Below the pieces are notes generated by a model. The model made no database searches and was not told the origin of the DNA. It worked only from the letters and a program-made list of their open reading frames with translations. DNA of 64,000 bases from positions 62,001 through 126,000 of the forward strand of contig QEYB01000377.1 in assembly GCA_017562135.1 (NCBI GenBank), in the 5' to 3' direction. A program made the translations under genes and the position numbers. Positions 12,669-26,700 of this stretch are shown here, in pieces. The DNA is from Dipylidium caninum. Taxonomy: Eukaryota > Platyhelminthes > Cestoda > Cyclophyllidea > Dipylidiidae. Position 1 is the first letter of the stretch, and every line of letters begins with the position of its first letter.

Positions 12669-15562
12669 ATGGCCGGCAATCAAAGCAGGGAAGAGAAACA
12701 TCCCGCTGGCCTCACTTGTCGTCAGGAGACTTGAGATGTGCGGTGGCGGAGACTGCGTCCGCCCGCCGGTTCCTTCGCCGGCCAGTCCGCCCGCCCCCTG
12801 TCGCTTCCCACCCCACGAGTTTGGTGACGCGGTGCTTTTCCTGTCGATCCCTTCAAATTAGTCAAAACACCCCACTCGAGGATGTTGGAAGCTACTGCGT
12901 CTCGCAGGTTGGCGATATTTCACCGTCTCCGCAAAAGTTGCCGTTTTGACTTTTCGCTGCTGGGTAAATCAGAAAGTCCTTAGGTAAATCGGTTACACGG
13001 CGGTGAGGATATTTTTCAGATTGCCATGGAATTGCCTCCGCAGGCCTGGTGCGCCGCGGCGGCAAACATTTTTCCCACCAGAGCCAATCCACCAGGGCAC
13101 CTGTCCCATTCCGCTGTGTCCACACGCCAGCTGGGGTTTAGGCTGTGGCCGAGGCAACAAAAAAACCACTACAATTTGTACACCCGAACAAAAACTCAAC
13201 TTCACAAGAGGCCATTTCCCATCCTTCTTGCAATAATCCCCTAAAAGGCAAATAAATGCATCAAGAGGCTCTTTTGCCCAAGTTTAAGTAGCCGTGCTGT
13301 GGTCTGCACTCTCTCGACTCCGCTGCAAGTCATCAGGTGCGCCTGTGATGGCGATGGAGAAGAGGCGCCTTGTTTCGGTGACTTGGAACGAGAGGACGAG
13401 GAGGTGGGAGGTGATTAGAGAGGACGAAGTAGAGGAAAGGCCTGGGAGGGACGGTGGCTGTGGCCTTAGGAAATCCTAGTCCGAGGGCTCAGACCAGCGG
13501 GGATTGTTAAATTCTGCACACACGTCGTGGTGAATGAGGGTTTCGGCATGGATAGGCGCTTTCGAAACGCATGGAGTAGCTGCGATACGCATGAATGGAT
13601 TAACGGGATGCCCACACAGTGCCCCGTGGGGGGCTCGCAGTCGCCGAAGTGGGCGCCTCTTCGTGGCGACTGCTTGTGTCCACTCGAGCCAAGAGCCGCG
13701 CCAACTTCCTGGGGGTCCGCGGTCGGCGTCCATCCTGGACGTCGTTCCGCGTTTTGCCTGGGCCAAAGATTGCCTCGGAGACGCTCTCGAGGTCCACGGG
13801 AGCAGGGGATGCCTCTTTAGACGCGTCTATGCGACTGCCTTCTTGACATTTCCGGCTCCAACATGGCTCCACTTTGTGAGTTTTAACTTACACGGACTCC
13901 GAAGCCAACAACATCCCTTGTACGCACTCAATGTTACGTCGTCCTGATCCCATCCGCACCGCCACTGCCTCCAAACGCCGTTCTGTCCGAGGTCCTCAAC
14001 TGATTATGTCCCCCATGACTACTCGTTCGCCTTCCTGACGGCGACTCGTTGCCCCTGTTCCGCAAAATGGCATCTTTCTTGCAAAACCCCGTGCTCAGAG
14101 CACCTTTCCCCCTTCCCCAATGGGGTGTTTCCTCTCTACGCACTTCCACCTGACGCGTTGGAGTGGCAACGAGTGAGGGAGGATTAAGCCCGGCTGCCTC
14201 CCGATTGTGTAGCCTCCCTCTTTGTCTGTCACACTTCAGTGTTTATCACAAATTCCTGATAATCCCATCTAGATGTTTGGGAGACGGGGCTAATTAACTC
14301 CCAATGCATGCGTAGCAGCATAAACAACGTATAGACTTAAAGTCAGACAGTAAGATTTCTATTATCTGATGGAGGTGGGCGACGAGTTTCCTCAGTCCCC
14401 TTCTGCCCCAATTAAGATGGGAATCCATTATTTGCGAGCTCCCCACTCTCCTCCGTGGAGTTCCTGCCGCCGCCGCCAACAGGTCCTCCCCCACCCCCAA
14501 AAGAGGCCTCCTCGCCCCTCCACCGGGGGCCGGTTTCTCCCACCCCGTCGTCCCGAGACGACAGCCCTGCCTGCGCCCGGTCGGCGCTTAATCTTCCCCT
14601 CCGCCGACTTCGCCTTTCACTGCTCCACTCCATTAACAGTCGACCCGTTGTAAAACCGCCATAAAGTCGCCGAGAGGTGTCCCCTGGCTGGTGTCAGTCT
14701 TACTTCTTTTTTTGTGTGCTGTGATGGCTTGACTAACAAAGTTAGTCTGCGATTACTCCGCATTATTACAGCTTGGGAAGGAATTCCTGGGGGATTATTC
14801 ACCTCGTCTGTAAGAAGAATAGCAAATTCTTGTATTATTCGAGGGGGAAGCGAGTGTGTTCGCTCTGTTATTTATCCATGCTAATTGTTTTCTGGCTCAT
14901 TTCTACCAGCTCACATCGGCTGGAGAGACACACTTTTATGTCTTCTTCTCCTAATTTTCTGCTGTAAATGCGGCAGAGAGCCACTGGACGGTGCTTCACC
15001 AGTGGACGCGGAGGCCAGAGAAGCGGCATTCAAAAAAACATCACCAGTCTACGTCCTCCGCTGTCAGAATTCGCCAGAGCTGAACAAAAGTTCTGCAGTT
15101 TCGAAGACGACGACGACGAAGACGAACGGTCGGCGGGTGGGTATGGACAGTACCGTTTGAATCGGGCAAGAGAAGGCGTCTGTAGTCAGTCTGCCGTTTC
15201 TTTTTTCTGACAAAGTAGAATGCCTCACTAGCTGGTCTGACGACGTTGCCCTCCGCCTTAAAATGTCTGAAATGTCTGTGAGTAGTCGAGTTGGACGATG
15301 CAACAGAAGTGATTTCCTCCCACCGCTGGGCATAAACTAGCAAGTCTTTAATTTCTCCTCATTTCTCCTCGAAATGGTCGCAGTCGTGGTGGAAGAGAAG
15401 GATCGGACCGTGTAATGTGGAAGGAGGCCGGGAGGCAGAGGGCGGAGGAAAGCAGCCTCAAGGGGATTTTGCTGCCAGTTTTAAGTACAAGGCGGCAAAA
15501 GTTACACCTTAACCTTACATGAAAAGTAGGTGTCAGAGCAGTGCAACCAGTGGAAGTCATTC

Positions 15563-15592
15563 CTCTCTCTCTCTCTCTCTGCGTGTGTGTGT
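15563..15592. repeat. (CT)n followed by (GT)n microsatellite
   Basis: About nine CT units are followed by GC and then about five GT units. Degenerate GT-rich sequence continues to about 15615. Confidence 0.9.
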
Positions 15593-15776
15593 TTGTGGGT
15601 GTTTGGGTGTTTGGACTGCCAAAGCCCAAAGTACAAGCCAAACTCCGCCTCAACGGGAGACTGGAGGCTTCCATTCTCGATATACTCGCCTGCATCTTCA
15701 CTTTGTCGAGGAGAGTTGCCGCGGTGGAGGAGGTCTCCGCCCGGTGTCTGGGCTCCTTCCCTCTCGGCGGCACGAA

Positions 15777-15788
15777 GGGGGGGGGGGG
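15777..15788 (+). repeat. Poly(G) run of 12
   Basis: Twelve consecutive G residues. Such runs can form quadruplex structures and are prone to length errors in sequencing. Confidence 0.9.
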
Positions 15789-18700
15789 CAGAAGAGCTCC
15801 ACAGCGTTGACATTCTCTGCTGCCCGCAGAAGAGATTTCATATTCTGCAGTTAGGAGGAGGAGGAAGAAGAGGAAGCGGAGGGTGAGGGTGAGGCGCAGT
15901 TTGTGTGCCATGCACGACGCTTTGCATGGTGCTCGCTGCCGGCGGTCCAGAAGGAAGAACGCCAAAACTTTCAATCCAGGAGGCCACTGACGGGCCGAGG
16001 TGTCGGAACCTGCTGAAGCGTTTGGCCGTGGAGCGAGGCGAGGAGGAAGGTGGGAGGTTCAAAGACGTCTGGGTCCCCTCGCCCACGAGGCTCTCGAGGC
16101 CTCGTCCAAGTGGAAGGAGACGCCCACGACAACACTCGAGTGCCTCTTGTTAAAACACTCCGACGGCGGACTGAGGAGTTGATTGTCCCCTTTTCCTTCC
16201 CCTCGAATGCGTCTACGCGCCGAGGCGACTGCCGGTTCTTCCTCTCATCCGGCGCGGAGGAGAGGTCCTCTACGAAGACGACCCGGTGTGTCGGGGCAAA
16301 AGAGGAAAGGCGAAGGGGGCCTCTCTCGCCCCTCGGGTACTCTCCCATTACTTTAGGCATTCAGACCTAAAATATGCACGCCAGTGGTCGGGTTTTGTCT
16401 ACACTCCGGAAGTGATTCATTTACACCGTCGCCATTTACGCCGACAAGGGAATTTTAGCAGGCTTTCTATCAGTGAAATTACTTTTCCACCCAGTTTCAT
16501 TGTGGATAGTGTGGGAGAGAGTGGGGAAATCACCTCTTAGATTGTCTTTCCTCGACGAGCTCGCATGTCGGCGGTTGTCAGCGTCAGGGACCGGCTATTC
16601 GTCGCCGACAGTCAAAGTGCCCACTCGAAGTCGGGAAGAGGCGAGCACAAAGACGCACTAATTTTGATTGCCAACTTGAAGGAGTCTCTCTCTGAGTGAC
16701 AGCGTCGGCACGAAGAACCGTTCATGGCCGCGTCGACCTCCTCGGTCGAATTCGGCCCGAGTTGGACGGTGATTTGGGGGACCGCAGGTGGCCGGCCAAT
16801 GCGCGCGGACCAGCGCTTCCACACTGCCGAAGTTACCTGTGGTGGGCTTGTTGAGATGCTCTGTGGGGAATCTGCTGCCTCATATTTGGATGTCCGCCTC
16901 GCGGGTTGGAGACTCGTCTATCACCGGCGGGTAGTTGAATAAACGGCGAACGTTGAACGAATATACCTTTGTGTTTCTTGGCCAATTTAAAAGTCAACGT
17001 CTGACAAGAAAGTAAGAGGAAGAGGACTCGGGAAATACAGGTTTTCGTCGGTCCGTGGCATCCCTCGCACCGCCTTCGTCGTCTGCGCTGCTCGACACAG
17101 TCGAGTCCCAGCCTCCTCCAGGCGGATCAGCAGCTGCGGCATCGGTGGATCTCGCAACACCATCGTCAACCCCTCTGAAGTGACAGTCTGCCAACGGCCA
17201 CAACGCCCTGGAAGTGAGTTTCACCACTGCCCCACTGAACGCACGAGCTCTCTCTTCTCGGCCTCATTTGGCTGCCTCGAGCACCGGCAATGAGGCGCTG
17301 TTGTCGGTTCAGACACGATATTTCCCACCTCATCCCTCTCCTCTCCCCTCCTCTCCTCCGCGTTCATTGAGGCATTTTCTTCATCACTCGCCCACATGGA
17401 AATTCTCCCCTTTGGCCGAAAAATTACTTCAACGATCTTGACGTCTTCGTCCCCACTCGTTCTGCCTCAAAGTTGGTGGAAATTGGAATGAGATGAAGTC
17501 GTGTTCCTCGGACGCGGAATGCGTTTCTCCCAGCTGGCACTCATCGCCTTCCATGGCCGTCTGCAGCGAGTGGAAGCGTTGAGGAGGTCATCCGAGGCGG
17601 AGAAAGTGGCGACCCGCGCGGAATACCTTCCTCATTTCAACCAAACAAAGCAGTGACTTCTTTTTATTTGCCACTTCAACCCAAGTTGTGGAATAAGCGG
17701 TGGCGGTCGTGCACCCGCGCGTGTTTGATGGAGTTCGGCGTGTCTGCGTGTGAGTCTGTGGCCAACCGTCAAATTGTTTTTCCCACTCGGTCGGCGCAGA
17801 CGACCTCGTCACCCGCGGTCGAGAATGAAGTGGCGCAACCGGTGGCCTCGGACGCCGACGACCATTGTGGGATCGCCCGTCCCACCGCCTTTTTTTCCTC
17901 CCCCCCCCCTCCCCCGCCGCGTATGACATGCCCAGGTCATCCGCGTTGGCCATTGCCATACCCCACGAGTGTCACCACGTCGACCGCGAGACGGGCGATC
18001 GGCCTGGGGCGGTGGACGAGACCGGGGGAGGCATTCCGCGGGAGAAGGACTCGAGCACCACCCACCTGGGCACGTCGGCGACGCCCCTCCGCCCCGTCCG
18101 TGGCCGAGGCTTGGTGAGGGGCTCGTCGCCCAACCGCTTCGCGTGGCAAACGCCCACATTCGTCGTGCTCCTCCCCTCCGCAGTGGGCGGTTGAGAGGAG
18201 CCGTCGTCTACAGTGGCAGAGTTCTAACCGCCCCTCGCTCGGCCTTGCTTGACGACCCTCATTCGCCTTTGAGATGCGCACGGCTGGCCGCGATTTCTCC
18301 AGTCCCCCTGGGCAGCCGAGGCGGCTACTCGGCGAGCGGACGGTCAGTCGCAATGAGCGTCGGTGGTGGCGGTCTGGTAAAAGCGCTGCACCTCGTGACG
18401 TTGTTCCCTCATCCACAGACGCGTGAAGCTCTGCTTCAACGACACCCTCTTTCCTCTTTCCATGCTGTGCGAGGCGGTCGGCGACCATTGGACGAGTCTG
18501 CTTGCCCGAGGGGCGACGGTCTGTGCCCCGGATGGCGTGGAGGACTGCTGCGATGTGGCCTGAAGGGTTTGTTGGCGTTTCGATGGATGAAGGGTCGAGT
18601 GGCAACAAAAGTACTCGTTCATTTCGTTGTCTTTCTGCTGCCTTCTTGAAAATGCTTCAAATGAATGCTTTCCACTTGAGGTTGCGATGCTAAAGTAGAT

Positions 18701-21700
18701 TTAATCAGTTTATGGGTGTATTTGCACTTGGCGAAACAGGAATGCGGGGAGGGGAAGGGGACTTCACTCAGTTTCAATTAACAATTGCCACTGGATGCTT
18801 TTTGTGTCTACTCGCGCCGACAGTCAAACACTTGAAAGGTGAAATGCCTTTCACCCTCCCTCTTTCCCTCCGCCCCCCCGCCCCCTTTGCCTGTCATATC
18901 ACGAGGTGATTTGGCTCTAACAGGTGAGTGGGAGGAGGAGGAGGTGTGCGGCGATTTCCCCGTCCAGCCGAAGATGCTTCGGGCGAGGCAGGTGTCGACT
19001 CAGACGGAAATGAACACCACCACCGAAATGTCCGCCCCATCGACGGTGATTGAGGTCGTCTGTGCCTAATCACAGTGCAGTGGCACACGACATCCTCCTT
19101 CTCCCCCTCGTGACACGTCAAGCTGATGTAGTTTGTTCCCACCCGTCGAGACGGATGTCCATTTATCCGACCGGGTCGAGAAGGCGATACGTCCACAGAC
19201 TGACCAAGCGCCGATCGTTTACACCTTCTTCCACAGGGAAAGAAGAAAACGGCCATTTTCAGTGGCACCCATCCAAATGTATCCAGTTTTTTGTCCGAAC
19301 CTCAGGGAATTTTGTTTAAGATTGACAGAGAAAACCAGTTCTCGTCGTGCGAACGCCCCGTCGAGTTCGTGGGGAGCGAAAAGTGTGGGACTGTCTCCAA
19401 AGAGACCGCCTTACCGACTGGCAGGCACTTTCTTGAGTTATCGCCTTGTCGTCACAGCTCAGCCGAAGGAGGCGCTGGCCGCAACCCCGCCAAAAATCCT
19501 GCCTTCCACCCGCTGTGACCGTCAGGCAGACGAGTGGTGGAGCATAAAAGCGCCTAATGCGGAAGATTTTAGTGGCTTGCGGAGAGCCGAAAGTCAAAGA
19601 AACATTAAAAGGCTTCTGACTGGCGCGTCGGCGAATGACGGATCACCACAAGATCGCGTCCTTGTCGTCCATCGACTCAGCCACTGAACCGATTTATGGA
19701 AGCAGAATGGAGGCGAATGATGGATGTTGAGGTGGAACGTCGAGGGAAAATGCCCCTCCACGCCTGAAAGTCGTATTGTTAACAAGGAACTCCTCTCGTC
19801 CGCAGGCGCTTTCCAGGCGAAAACAAAGCTGGACAAGTTAGTCGGAGCGGTCCAAAGTGACTTTTGTTGAGTCGTTCCCCCCCCTCCACCGCCCCCTTTC
19901 CCTCCTCTCCGTTCCACAAACATATTTATAGAACAAGCCTTTTTAATGTATCGTTAGCGTCCTCAGGATGTCATTTACTTCATCTACAAATGTTACACTC
20001 AATTTAAGTCCACCTTTTAAATCAGGCATCAACAATTGCACAGGCTCGGAGAGTAGCGACGAGACGCCGGGCGCAGGCTGCACCATTAACTGGTCTACAC
20101 TCAACTCGTCCCATTTCCCCTCCACCCGTTTGACATGATCCTCAAGTGAGGGAGGAGGAAGTGGTGCGATGGGACCCAGGTCCGTTCCGCGGAGTCGAGA
20201 GGTCGCGTCAGTTGAGATGCTGACACTCGCTTCCCGCCGGGACGCGGTGGAGAAGGCGATATTGCGTGGGGGAGACAGTTGGCGAACCGGGTTTCGCGGC
20301 CCGGGAGCGCAGGACAGGACTCTTGTGGCGTCGGGAAGAGGAGCTGTGGGGCTGGCGGGTTCTCGGACACGCCGCCAACGCCTTGGCGGACGCAAATCAG
20401 TCCGCCATCAAGGCGCCTTCTTTGTCATTTCACTGCTCTTCCACACAAATGACCGCATCTGCGCAGGATTCACAAGTGTTTGTCGTTAGCCAAGATTTCG
20501 GTGACTTAAAACCTCCGTTCGCCGTGAAACCACCGAGTCAACCGTTCTCGGCAGGTTGCCACGGGGACCGCATTCTTAGCCAGAGCCAAAGAAGAAGGAG
20601 AACATCCGGTCTTGAAGCTCTCACTCATCTCCCAACACCAGTGCCTTTCTAGTTCCCGGTCCTCCTATCACCCACTTCGCTTAACGCCGTGCCTCGACGG
20701 CGATCGTGGCTGCCGACACTGACGCTGACTCTGCCACCGTCCACCCGCTGACTTCGCACACGACCGGTGACGCGAGAGTGGGACAACTTTGACTCCTCGA
20801 AGCGTCCCTCTTGGCAGTGAACGAGGCGAAGGCAAACAGACAAGGCTGGCACAAGGGGAGGACACCGTGGCATTTGGAAAGCCACCGTTCGCTTCTCTCG
20901 AGTGTACTTCGGCGCCTTCTCCCTTTCTCACTCTCCCCTCAGTAAACTCCCAGAAGAGCGGAATAACAAGAAGCTGTTCTCTTTTCCGCAATCCTTTACG
21001 GGATTGCAAGCGATTGAAGGAAGTCTTGACAGTCGTCTCAACACACTCTGCCAATGCCAAGTGCCTGCGATTCCGTCAGAGAGTAAAATCCCCAAAAGGG
21101 GAGCAGATGTGGTGGAAGTTTAAAGGAGCGCCAGTCACAACGACTTTCCATTGGCAGGCAATCAATCTTAGATGCAAATCCTGCTTGTCTCCATTTTGGT
21201 TTCATCGAGGAAATAAGATAAAAGTGAGATGAAAATAGGGGGAAATTGCAAGAAATGAGTAGGGGTGACGCCTTTAAAATTTATAAACAAAATATTCAGC
21301 ACACCTTACAAGGTGTCTCGCCCAGCCACAAGTGAACACAGACTAAACGAACACGCCTCTTTCATAGTTTCCGACCCAAAAATTCGCGCTGCGAGGGCAG
21401 TCTTAATTAGCCTACCTCTCCCTTGAGGCCGCATTCACGCCTCCCTCGCCTTCCCAACCCTCAAATTTCCCATTTTCGGGCCTAAATTGCGAAAGAGTGA
21501 TGAATACTGTCAGTGGGAGACCAGACTGGGTGTCCACCGGTCGGGAGAGCGCCTCTACTGAACGCGGTGGCGGGGCACGAAGAAGCGGCGCCTCGTGCCT
21601 CCGTGGAAATGACATTCGCCTGTTCCTCCTCGGTGTTCCCATAAAGTACACCTCAACTTTGGACCTGCGGAATGCAACTTACTTTGGAGGATTAATAGCT

Positions 21701-21996
21701 GAAGCATCGTGGATTAAGGCAGGGTTGTGTGTGAGAGAGGGAGCGAGAGAGAGAGCGAGAGGCGATAAATTAGCATCTTTTTATTGGGATGGGAGGAGGG
21801 TTTTGGGAGGGCTGCCTAAAATAAGGGCGAAAATCAGCTTTATCCAACGCGCTTCCACTAACTAACTGCAAGTCGACGTGACCGCTGGCGGGATTTTATG
21901 TTTCCAAATTTCCTAGGAGGTGGCGAGCGCGACTGCGACTGCCCGCTTTAATGTGTGCCCAACCGCACGACCTGAACCGGGACTTGAGGACGAGGT

Positions 21997-22023
21997 CGTC
22001 GGGCGTCGGGCGTCGGGCGTCGG
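21997..22023. repeat. (CGTCGGG)n short tandem repeat
   Basis: Almost four copies of a 7-bp GC-rich unit, inside the GC-rich block. Confidence 0.85.
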
Positions 22024-23740
22024 TCCAGCACCGCCGGCGCCAAAGTGACTTCTCCAGTCCGCCGGAGTAGAGTTGAGGCAGAAGACGCTTTCTCACGTCG
22101 GACAGGACAGACAAGCTTGTTTCGAGGGTTAAAATCGGCCAGTTGTCCCATCTCCTCCCCCGCGGCCCTCCCTTCCCGCCCCCCCTCCCCCAGACATTCT
22201 TCAGAGGAGCACTCTTGAAACGACTATCGCAGAGAGTAGGCTTATTTCGAGGAGGAGCCATCGCTTAGCCTAACATCTCACAAATGCAGTGGATTGTCCG
22301 CCGGTTCTGGTCGAAAAAGGAAAATTCTACCGGCCCTGCACCAGGTAAGTACACTAATGAACAGCGTCCGCCTCCCCCTCCCCGCAGCCGCGACCGCCGC
22401 CCCGGCCGGAGCCCCAGCTGGAAGAAATTCCATCCTCCCCCTCTACCGTCCGACCCATCTTCCAGGGGAGAAGATCTGCTGCCTCGGTGCTCCCAGACGC
22501 TGCCCTAAGGCCTTGGTCTCCGCACCAGTCTCGACTGGTCCTCAGAAAAACGGCCGAATTTGTCCGCGCGAACGGTTTCCCCAATTGACTTCCAACTTTA
22601 TCGGCGAAGAGTTTTTCCTTTAGGCGGCGCTTTTGCAGCATGAAATGGCGAGTTGGGGCAATGGCAACCGAACGTTGGGCAAAAGTCGAAAAGGTGAACT
22701 TTTCATCTATCAACGAAATAACCTGCCCCAAAATCTGAGCGAAAGCGAAACGAAGTGGGGTCTATTGTGGCGAGGTAAACTTCCACTTGAGTTTTGCCTA
22801 CCAATTTGTCAGGCGTGCTTCACGCTGGATTGGCTGGGAAATCATAGGAGATTTGAATTTTTAATGACGCTTCCTTGCGCCTCCCAAGCCACGTTACCGT
22901 GGACCCAAGAAGTCGACGCGGTGTGTTAAAAGTCGAGAATTCACTGGCAGCAGGAATTATGAGAATCGTCATGGCCGCCGCTCGAAAACCCCTTCAGTTC
23001 GGCTTTCTGGCCACTCTGGAAGGTGATTGGGGCTCCACGCACCAGAGTGTTGGCTTCTCTCAGCTTATTCTTCCCTGCAGATCTCCGAAGTGTTACAAGA
23101 TGTGACGAAGAGGGGACGGAGACGTTCTAAGGGATGTCCTCCGAAAATCCTACCCCAGAGAAGCTCAGTTTTCCCGACAGTGCAGGAATTCTCGGCGTCC
23201 TAGGAGATGGAGCAGTCATCTTCTCTAGGCGAGACCGAACAGCAGATGGTAGACGTCGAGATATCTTTCCTTCCAGCTTCCAGTGGCTTCCCCAGCCTAA
23301 GGGAAAGCGGTTTGAAACCTTCAGTCTCACAAAGTCGTCTTCCTCGGGCGACAAAATTTCTGCCCCACCGTCGGGAGGCAGAAGTTTTCCCTCACCGCCC
23401 GAGCACCTTTCCCTACCGCCTGTCCCCTAATCCAGATCGACGGAAAGGCGGCGACACCTTCCGGGTGGAGACTCACCGCCACTTTCACTCGGGCCTTACT
23501 TTGTCCATTCGGAGGATCTGGTGAAAAGCACAGCGTTGACGCTTTCGCATTTCCAGTGGCATACGGGCGCGGGGGGTGGGGGAAAGGCGAAGGGGGAAGG
23601 GGGGCGCACTTTCGTGTCTTGGGATCCTGGTAAATTTAACCCCGCCAAAGGGGAGATTCAAATGTCGGATAAGTCGACAAAAAAAGCGGAAAGTGTGCAG
23701 TCGCAGGGCACAACACGAGGGAGGGGGGAGGAGGGCAGAC

Positions 23741-23783
23741 GGGGAGGAAGAAGAAGAAGAAGAAGGAAGAGGAGGAGGAGGAG
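23741..23783 (+). repeat. Purine tract, GAA then GGA triplets
   Basis: A purine-only tract built from AGA/GAA triplets that pass into GGA/GAG triplets. It accounts for the low-complexity arginine-rich or leucine-rich ORFs seen here. Confidence 0.85.
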
Positions 23784-26700
23784 TTTTTTCATCGCATTCT
23801 TCAACGGTGCGGCGTTATGGGCGAAAAAGGGCGACTTAAAAGTGCATCGACACCTTTTGAAACGTGCTATGAGGTAGAAAACTTGTAAAATTATCTCTCG
23901 ACTGCCTGGCCCCAACTTTCAATGGGGGTCTCTTCTTCCTCGGCCTCATCTTCAGCGTCAGTTGGGGAATTTGTTGGTGCCAGCCTCCACCACTTCCCAC
24001 TTTGGACCATCAAAAGGCAGTTGGTGGCTAAAAATTGCCCCTCGCAGGCCGCAACGGCAGCCAATAAATCCTCTCGGTGATAAAAAGGCACTTAGTCGCA
24101 GCGCCAACGATGCAACTTGGCGATGACATTATTTCTTTAGACTCGACTTCTTGTGAGAGAATTCGTCCGAGGCGGGAGGTGGACCGAAGAGGATTTCAGG
24201 GAAGATGTTGCGTTACGTCGTCGTCGCGCCTCCCTTCTCACGGTGCGTCCGGTTCGGCGTCCCTCCACTCAGTCCGCCTCCAGTGTCTCTGCTCCCACAG
24301 GCGTAGAGCGAGGGGGGTTTTCCCACATACTTGGACAGGAGGAGGATTTTGCCACACGACATTTGGAAATCACCTTGGCAGATGTCTCTGTCATCGAAGA
24401 ATCGCATGGATTTGGCCAACTCCTCCTTCGTTTGGGCAGTTTAGTTGAGTACTCCGTGTGGCCACCTCCTCCCCAAGTTCTTTCGGCTACCCCACCGAAG
24501 TGTCATCTCCCTGCCACCGCTTCGCCTGGCGGTGACGAAACCGAACTGTGGGCAACAATGTGGCAGACCCGCCTCCGCCACAGCATCGCCGCGTTCTTGC
24601 CCTCCCTCGGGCGTGTCTCTGTGTCCTCGCCCTTCTTTCTTCGGCCATTGTTCCTTGCACCGACGCAGAGGCGCCACAGTTTCCCCGGCGCCCACTTGAC
24701 CCACGTCTGGTCGCCTCGGTCCAACGCAGGCAGTGGAATGAGGCGATTTATGAGAGGAATGGTGAAGGCGTCGCTCTAGACTCTTTGTCTACCACCTCGC
24801 CTCTCATGTCTGACCATGTCTCAAGGTGGCCTTCACTGCTCCTCCATTCCCGCAAATTTTATGTTACAATTTTCCGCATAAAAGTGCACAGCCATCGCAG
24901 GAAGCGGAGATGGAGAATATGGTGTTAGGGTCGGACGGTTGGGAAGAGCGCAGTTTGTCGAGATGATCACCTCTGACCCAGAAGTGTGCACAAATGTGCT
25001 CCTCCTCCCTTGGTCCGCCGCCACATGTAACAGCTTAGTGCAGAACGGCTCGTATGGGCGACTCACTGCTTTCGGACGGGCTTCAGGATTGTCAGCGTCC
25101 GGCGCTGCACCAGGCGGAGGAAAGGCTTTCGAGACGGTCCAAATCGCCACTGCGAGAAATGGCTTTACTCGCCACTGCCTCTCAGCCGACCCTTTGAGAG
25201 TCACAGGAGCACGGGACGGGAGATTTTTCAGTCGCATGGGGCGACGGGACGAGAGGGCGGGAGGAGGCGCGTCGGGGAAATGCAAATGGCCGCAGGCATT
25301 GCCGCAATTCTGTGCAACCTCAGCCACAGCGGACTGGTGTGGGGAAGGGAAAAGAACGGCACTTGCGTGAGGCAGCGTTGGGGGAGTGGCTGGCCGAGTC
25401 TCGTGCTCGCTCCCTGGCACAATTAAGGCCACTTTTTGCATCCACCCGAGGGTTAAAGCGAATTACCGCTCGCTGTGGATACTTTAATTAAATTCTCCGA
25501 CAGAAGGTGTGCGTGTTTAGCCTCGGGAGTCAGTGCATTCCGCTAATTATCCTCTCTGGCCACTAAATCTGGTGTTACCATCGTCGGAGTGGGGTCTGGT
25601 CTTCTGGCAAAACACAGTGGAGGGGAAATATGTTCATTAAACATTCATGTGGGTGAAAGGACGTCCCAGTCTTGATATGAGAGTGGCAAAGACCGTATGG
25701 TGCTCACCGGTTGAAAAAAACCTACTGATTCTTTGTGCATTCGCCTGAAGCCCTTTGAATGGGACTTCGGCGTCCCACACAGGTCCGACTATCGTGAATT
25801 CTCCCAAATAACCGCTCAAACTACAGTTCACGAGGCAAAATTCCGCGTTTAAGTGGGCGGCCAGGAGGGATGCTGGGTGGTCTTGGAAGAGGAAGGAGGA
25901 GGGAGGCGGCGGCGGCCAATTGGCCGCGTTCGGGGCATCCCCACTTCAAGGGGAGTGTGCGGCACACAACAACTGGTGCATCCACTTCCGTCGTAAAACT
26001 CGCCTGCCTTCCAAGCTCTGCTTGCTACTTTGTGACCGAAACAGTCCACAAATCTCGGCACTTCGACACTTGGCTATTAATGGAACTGGTCATGCGAATG
26101 TGTTGGTAGAAGTTAAAAAAACTTGATGATTGTTAAAAACAACAACCTTTTAAGCTGAACGGAGCAACGGCGCCTTTTTAAAAGGTTTTTGAAATGCACC
26201 TTCCATTCTAAAAAGTTGAATAAAAGTGCTCTTAATACACACAAAACATTTGACGGGGCCGCCGGTGACGCCTCGTCGTCAGTCCACTTCCCTTCAGTTC
26301 CTTTCCCCACGAAGATCAAACGGGTCGAGAGTCGCCACTGTCCTAAAAGAGCAGCCTTCTGGGCGTAGGACTGGACCGACCGCTCGGCCGGAGCTGTTGA
26401 TACGTTCAGATGTCGTTCGGAATTCGACCTAACGGGGTTGAGTTGGAAGGGAGGAGGAACGACAGACGGTAGTCCGAGGAATTGGAGTCGCGAAAGAGAG
26501 TTCGCTCAGTAAGAGTAAAAGGCTTTTGCCACTTTCCCTTTAAGAAACCTATTTCTGCCCTCAACAGAGACCTATCTCTGTAGGCTACGCTGCAGTTGGA
26601 TTGCACTTAAAGCCCCTTAGCTTCTTTCTGCCTAGCAGACCGGCCTCTGTCAGTCCTCATTTAGCCGACAGGATTTTCGACGATGACATTCAAATCGTCC

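Noticed and set aside
17937..18649. Two ORFs of more than 220 codons on opposite strands over the same DNA
   Set aside because: Both are rich in Arg, Pro and Gly, as expected from GC-rich DNA lacking stops. They show no domain, splice context or motif.
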